Shown in pieces: positions 13,819-15,295 of a stretch of 15,295 bases of DNA (position 1 is the first letter of the stretch; each line of letters opens with the position of its first letter). The DNA is from an uncultured Desulfarculaceae bacterium (GTDB lineage Bacteria > Desulfobacterota > Desulfarculia > Desulfarculales > Desulfarculaceae). The position numbers and the translations under genes are program-made. The stretch spans positions 1-15,295 of the forward strand of contig CALERA010000443.1 of the NCBI GenBank assembly GCA_937908275.1. Reading direction: 5' to 3'. Below the pieces are notes generated by a model. That model was not told the origin of the DNA and did not search any database. It saw nothing but the letters and a program-made list of their open reading frames with translations.

Positions 13819-15020
13819 GGACGCTGCTCCCGGGCCTGGCGCAGGAAGTCCTCCAACTGGTCCAGGTAGCGGGCCAGGGTGAAGTCCCGGCTGACGGTCT
13901 GGCGGCCGGCCAGGGCCAGGCGTTGGGCCAGGGCGGGATCGCCGGCCAGCCGGGCCAGGCTCTCCCGCAGTCGGCCGACGTCCCCGGCCGGGAAGACCAG
14001 GCTGTTTCGCTCGTGGACCAGGAACTCGCCCTGGCCGCCATGGCCGGTGGATACCACCGGCAGGCCCGAGGCCATGGCCTCCAGGTGGGTCAGGCCAAAG
14101 GGCTCGGCCCACTGCGAGGGAAAGACGAAGACGTGGTGCGCGCGGTAGACCAGGGGCAACTCCTGGTGGGGCACCCGGCCGGCGAACTCCACCCGGGCCG
14201 GACCGGCCTGGGCCAACTCCGCCAGGCGGGCCTCGTACTCCGCGTCCCCGGCCCCCACGATGGTCAGGCTCAGCGCCAGTCCCTCCGGACCGGCCGCCAA
14301 CTGGTGGGCGGCCTCCAGCAGGGTGTGGACGCCCTTGTAGGCGTGCAACTGCCCCACGTACAGCAAGCGCAAGGGGCGGCCCAGCTCGCCGGGCTTGGGC
14401 TTGGGGGGGAACTGGTCCAGCTCGATGCCCTGGTAGATGACCCGGGAGGCGGCGATGGGCAGTCCCTGGGCCAGGAGGTTGTTTTTCAGCAACTGGCTGA
14501 TGCAGGTGGTTTGGCTCAGGTCCAGGCCCCGCAGGGTCAGGCGCTGGCTCAGGAGCCGGTCCAGCAGCGCGGCGGCCAGGCCCCGGGGGGCGGCCTTCCA
14601 GGGGGCGGGCCGATAACCGGCCAGGTGCTCGTCGTTGAAGGTGTAGGCCACCGGCAGGCCGGCCGCCTGGGCGGCCCGCGCCGCGCCCAGGGTCAGGCGC
14701 AGTTGGCTCCAGACAAAGGCCAACTCGGGCCGCCATTGGTCGATGACCATCGCCGCCACCCGCCGGTTGTGGGCCTCGGCGCGCAGGCGGGCTCCGCGCA
14801 TCACGCCCGCCGGCAGGGCGAAGGGCTGGTAGAGCCGCAACAGACGCCGCACCTCGGGCTCGTCGGCGCGCTCCTGGCCCGGGGCCAGTCCGTGGTCGCT
14901 GGTCAGGACCAGCACCTGGTGGCCCCGCTGGCGCAGATGGTCCACCACCTGGCCGCAGAGGATCTCGTATCCGCCCCGGACCAGGGGCGGGTAGAGGTTG
15001 CTGATCACCAGGATCCGCAT
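13815..15020 (-). CDS. GT4 family glycosyltransferase (1st in operon order)
   Basis: The 401-residue GT-B retaining glycosyltransferase starts MRILVISNLYPPLVRGGYEILC, a classic first strand plus glycine-rich loop. Later blocks are YTFNDEHLAG, TTCISQLLKNNLLAQG, VIYQGIELDQF, RLLYVGQLHAYKGVHTLLEA, VEFAGRVPHQELPLVYRAHHVFVFPS and the EX7E motif EPFGLTHLE followed by AMASGLPVVSTGHGG. The ATG lies one base after the stop of the CpsD-like gene and has a very good ribosome-binding site, AGGAGC at 15028-15033, seven bases away. This is the strongest SD of the operon, so it may set the translation level for the glycosyltransferase block. It is expected to use a nucleotide-sugar donor and a lipid-linked acceptor in the cytoplasm; specificity cannot be inferred. 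Confidence 0.93.
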   Translation of the reverse strand: MRILVISNLYPPLVRGGYEILCGQVVDHLRQRGHQVLVLTSDHGLAPGQERADEPEVRRLLRLYQPFALPAGVMRGARLRAEAHNRRVAAMVIDQWRPELAFVWSQLRLTLGAARAAQAAGLPVAYTFNDEHLAGYRPAPWKAAPRGLAAALLDRLLSQRLTLRGLDLSQTTCISQLLKNNLLAQGLPIAASRVIYQGIELDQFPPKPKPGELGRPLRLLYVGQLHAYKGVHTLLEAAHQLAAGPEGLALSLTIVGAGDAEYEARLAELAQAGPARVEFAGRVPHQELPLVYRAHHVFVFPSQWAEPFGLTHLEAMASGLPVVSTGHGGQGEFLVHERNSLVFPAGDVGRLRESLARLAGDPALAQRLALAGRQTVSRDFTLARYLDQLEDFLRQAREQRP

Positions 15021-15021
15021 G

Positions 15022-15295
15022 CTAACCGCTCCTGATTTCCAGGAACGGCTTGCGCACCTGGTTGAGGATGCAGCCCACCACCGGCGCGTCGTTCTCGCGC
15101 AGGCGGGCCATGGCCCGCTTGATCTCCCCCACCTGGGAGCGCTCGGCCTCCACCACCAGCACCACGGCGTCCACCCAGCGGCTGACCAACTGGGCGTCGG
15201 AGTTGATCAGGGCCGGGGAGCCGTCGATGATGATGATGGAGTAAATGCCGCTCAGGGCCTCCATCAGCTCGCGCATGCGCTGGCTGCCCAGCAGG
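15022..15295 (-). CDS. CpsD/Wzc-like polysaccharide ATPase (C-terminal part, 5' truncated by window)
   Basis: Only the last 90 or so codons are inside the window; the frame is open to the right edge. It reads LLGSQRMRELMEALSG, typical of bacterial tyrosine-kinase/exopolysaccharide ATPase domains just before the Walker B strand. That strand follows as IIIIDGSPALINSDAQLVS, then AVVLVVEAERSQVGEIKRA and GCILNQVRK. Such proteins (CpsD, Wzc and Wzz-fused kinases) sit at the inner membrane with a chain-length determinant and control polymer length and export. The visible end, NQVRKPFLEIRSG, stops shortly after the last strand and has no tyrosine-rich tail, unlike autophosphorylating members. It may therefore be a non-phosphorylating ATPase relative. 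It is the first visible gene of the - strand operon, one base before the first glycosyltransferase. Confidence 0.85.
   Translation of the reverse strand, partial: LLGSQRMRELMEALSGIYSIIIIDGSPALINSDAQLVSRWVDAVVLVVEAERSQVGEIKRAMARLRENDAPVVGCILNQVRKPFLEIRSG

Noticed and set aside
12577..14736. 719-codon reading of the second GT4 gene
   Set aside because: The extra 300 codons lie inside the preceding GT4 gene in another frame and are Pro/Gly/Arg-rich. The ATG at 13818, with an SD and ATGA coupling, is the real start.
11397..15020. Recent tandem duplication of the four GT4 genes
   Set aside because: They share only family motifs (GG loop, EX7E). Starts, hinge segments and acceptor domains differ strongly, so these are distinct enzymes.
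1..15295. CRISPR arrays, tRNA/rRNA genes, insertion sequences, attachment sites
   Set aside because: No regularly spaced repeats, tRNA-like cloverleaf, rRNA-like sequence, transposase motifs or flanking inverted repeats were seen on reading through the window.

Overview
This is a GC-rich window (roughly two thirds or more G+C by eye) with tightly packed genes from a Gram-negative-type bacterium. Gene content and style (small WcaJ-like sugar transferase, WecG/TagA transferase, CpsD-like ATPase, B12-type radical SAM protein) would fit a deltaproteobacterial/Desulfobacterota lineage. That is a weak guess from style, since no marker gene is present.

Layout: the left third is on the + strand. It holds the 3' part of a C-methyltransferase-like SAM enzyme (2-865), a cobalamin-binding-type radical SAM protein with a C-terminal zinc ribbon (976-2754), and, after a 291-base gap, a secreted family 9 glycoside hydrolase (3046-5688). 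The right two thirds (5709-15295) is one - strand run of nine genes, read right to left. They are: the end of a CpsD/Wzc-like ATPase, four GT4 glycosyltransferases, a uridine kinase, an initiating phosphoglycosyl transferase, a WecG/TagA (GT26) glycosyltransferase, a nucleotidyltransferase-like/beta-helix/sugar-transferase-like fusion protein, and a metallophosphoesterase. Eight junctions overlap or are separated by 1 base (ATGA, GTGA or TGATG in six of them), and at the remaining choice, GT2/GT3, the gap is 4 bases or a 20-base overlap depending on the start used. This suggests one translationally coupled operon whose promoter lies to the right of the window. The glycosidase and the operon converge with only 20 bases between stops.

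Working model (inference): the operon makes an extracellular polysaccharide on a polyprenyl-phosphate carrier. The phosphoglycosyl transferase loads the first sugar, GT26 and the four GT4 enzymes extend it, uridine kinase may feed UMP into UDP-sugar supply, and the CpsD-like ATPase controls polymerisation/export. No flippase, polymerase or outer-membrane exporter is in view. The secreted GH9 may trim or release the polymer.

The most unusual gene is the fusion at 6644-8113. It carries an NDP-sugar nucleotidyltransferase-like domain without the usual GGxGTR loop, a hexapeptide beta-helix, and a phosphoglycosyl-transferase-like domain in which the catalytic Asp-Glu pair is Arg-Val. It looks like a double pseudoenzyme kept in frame next to an intact phosphoglycosyl transferase.
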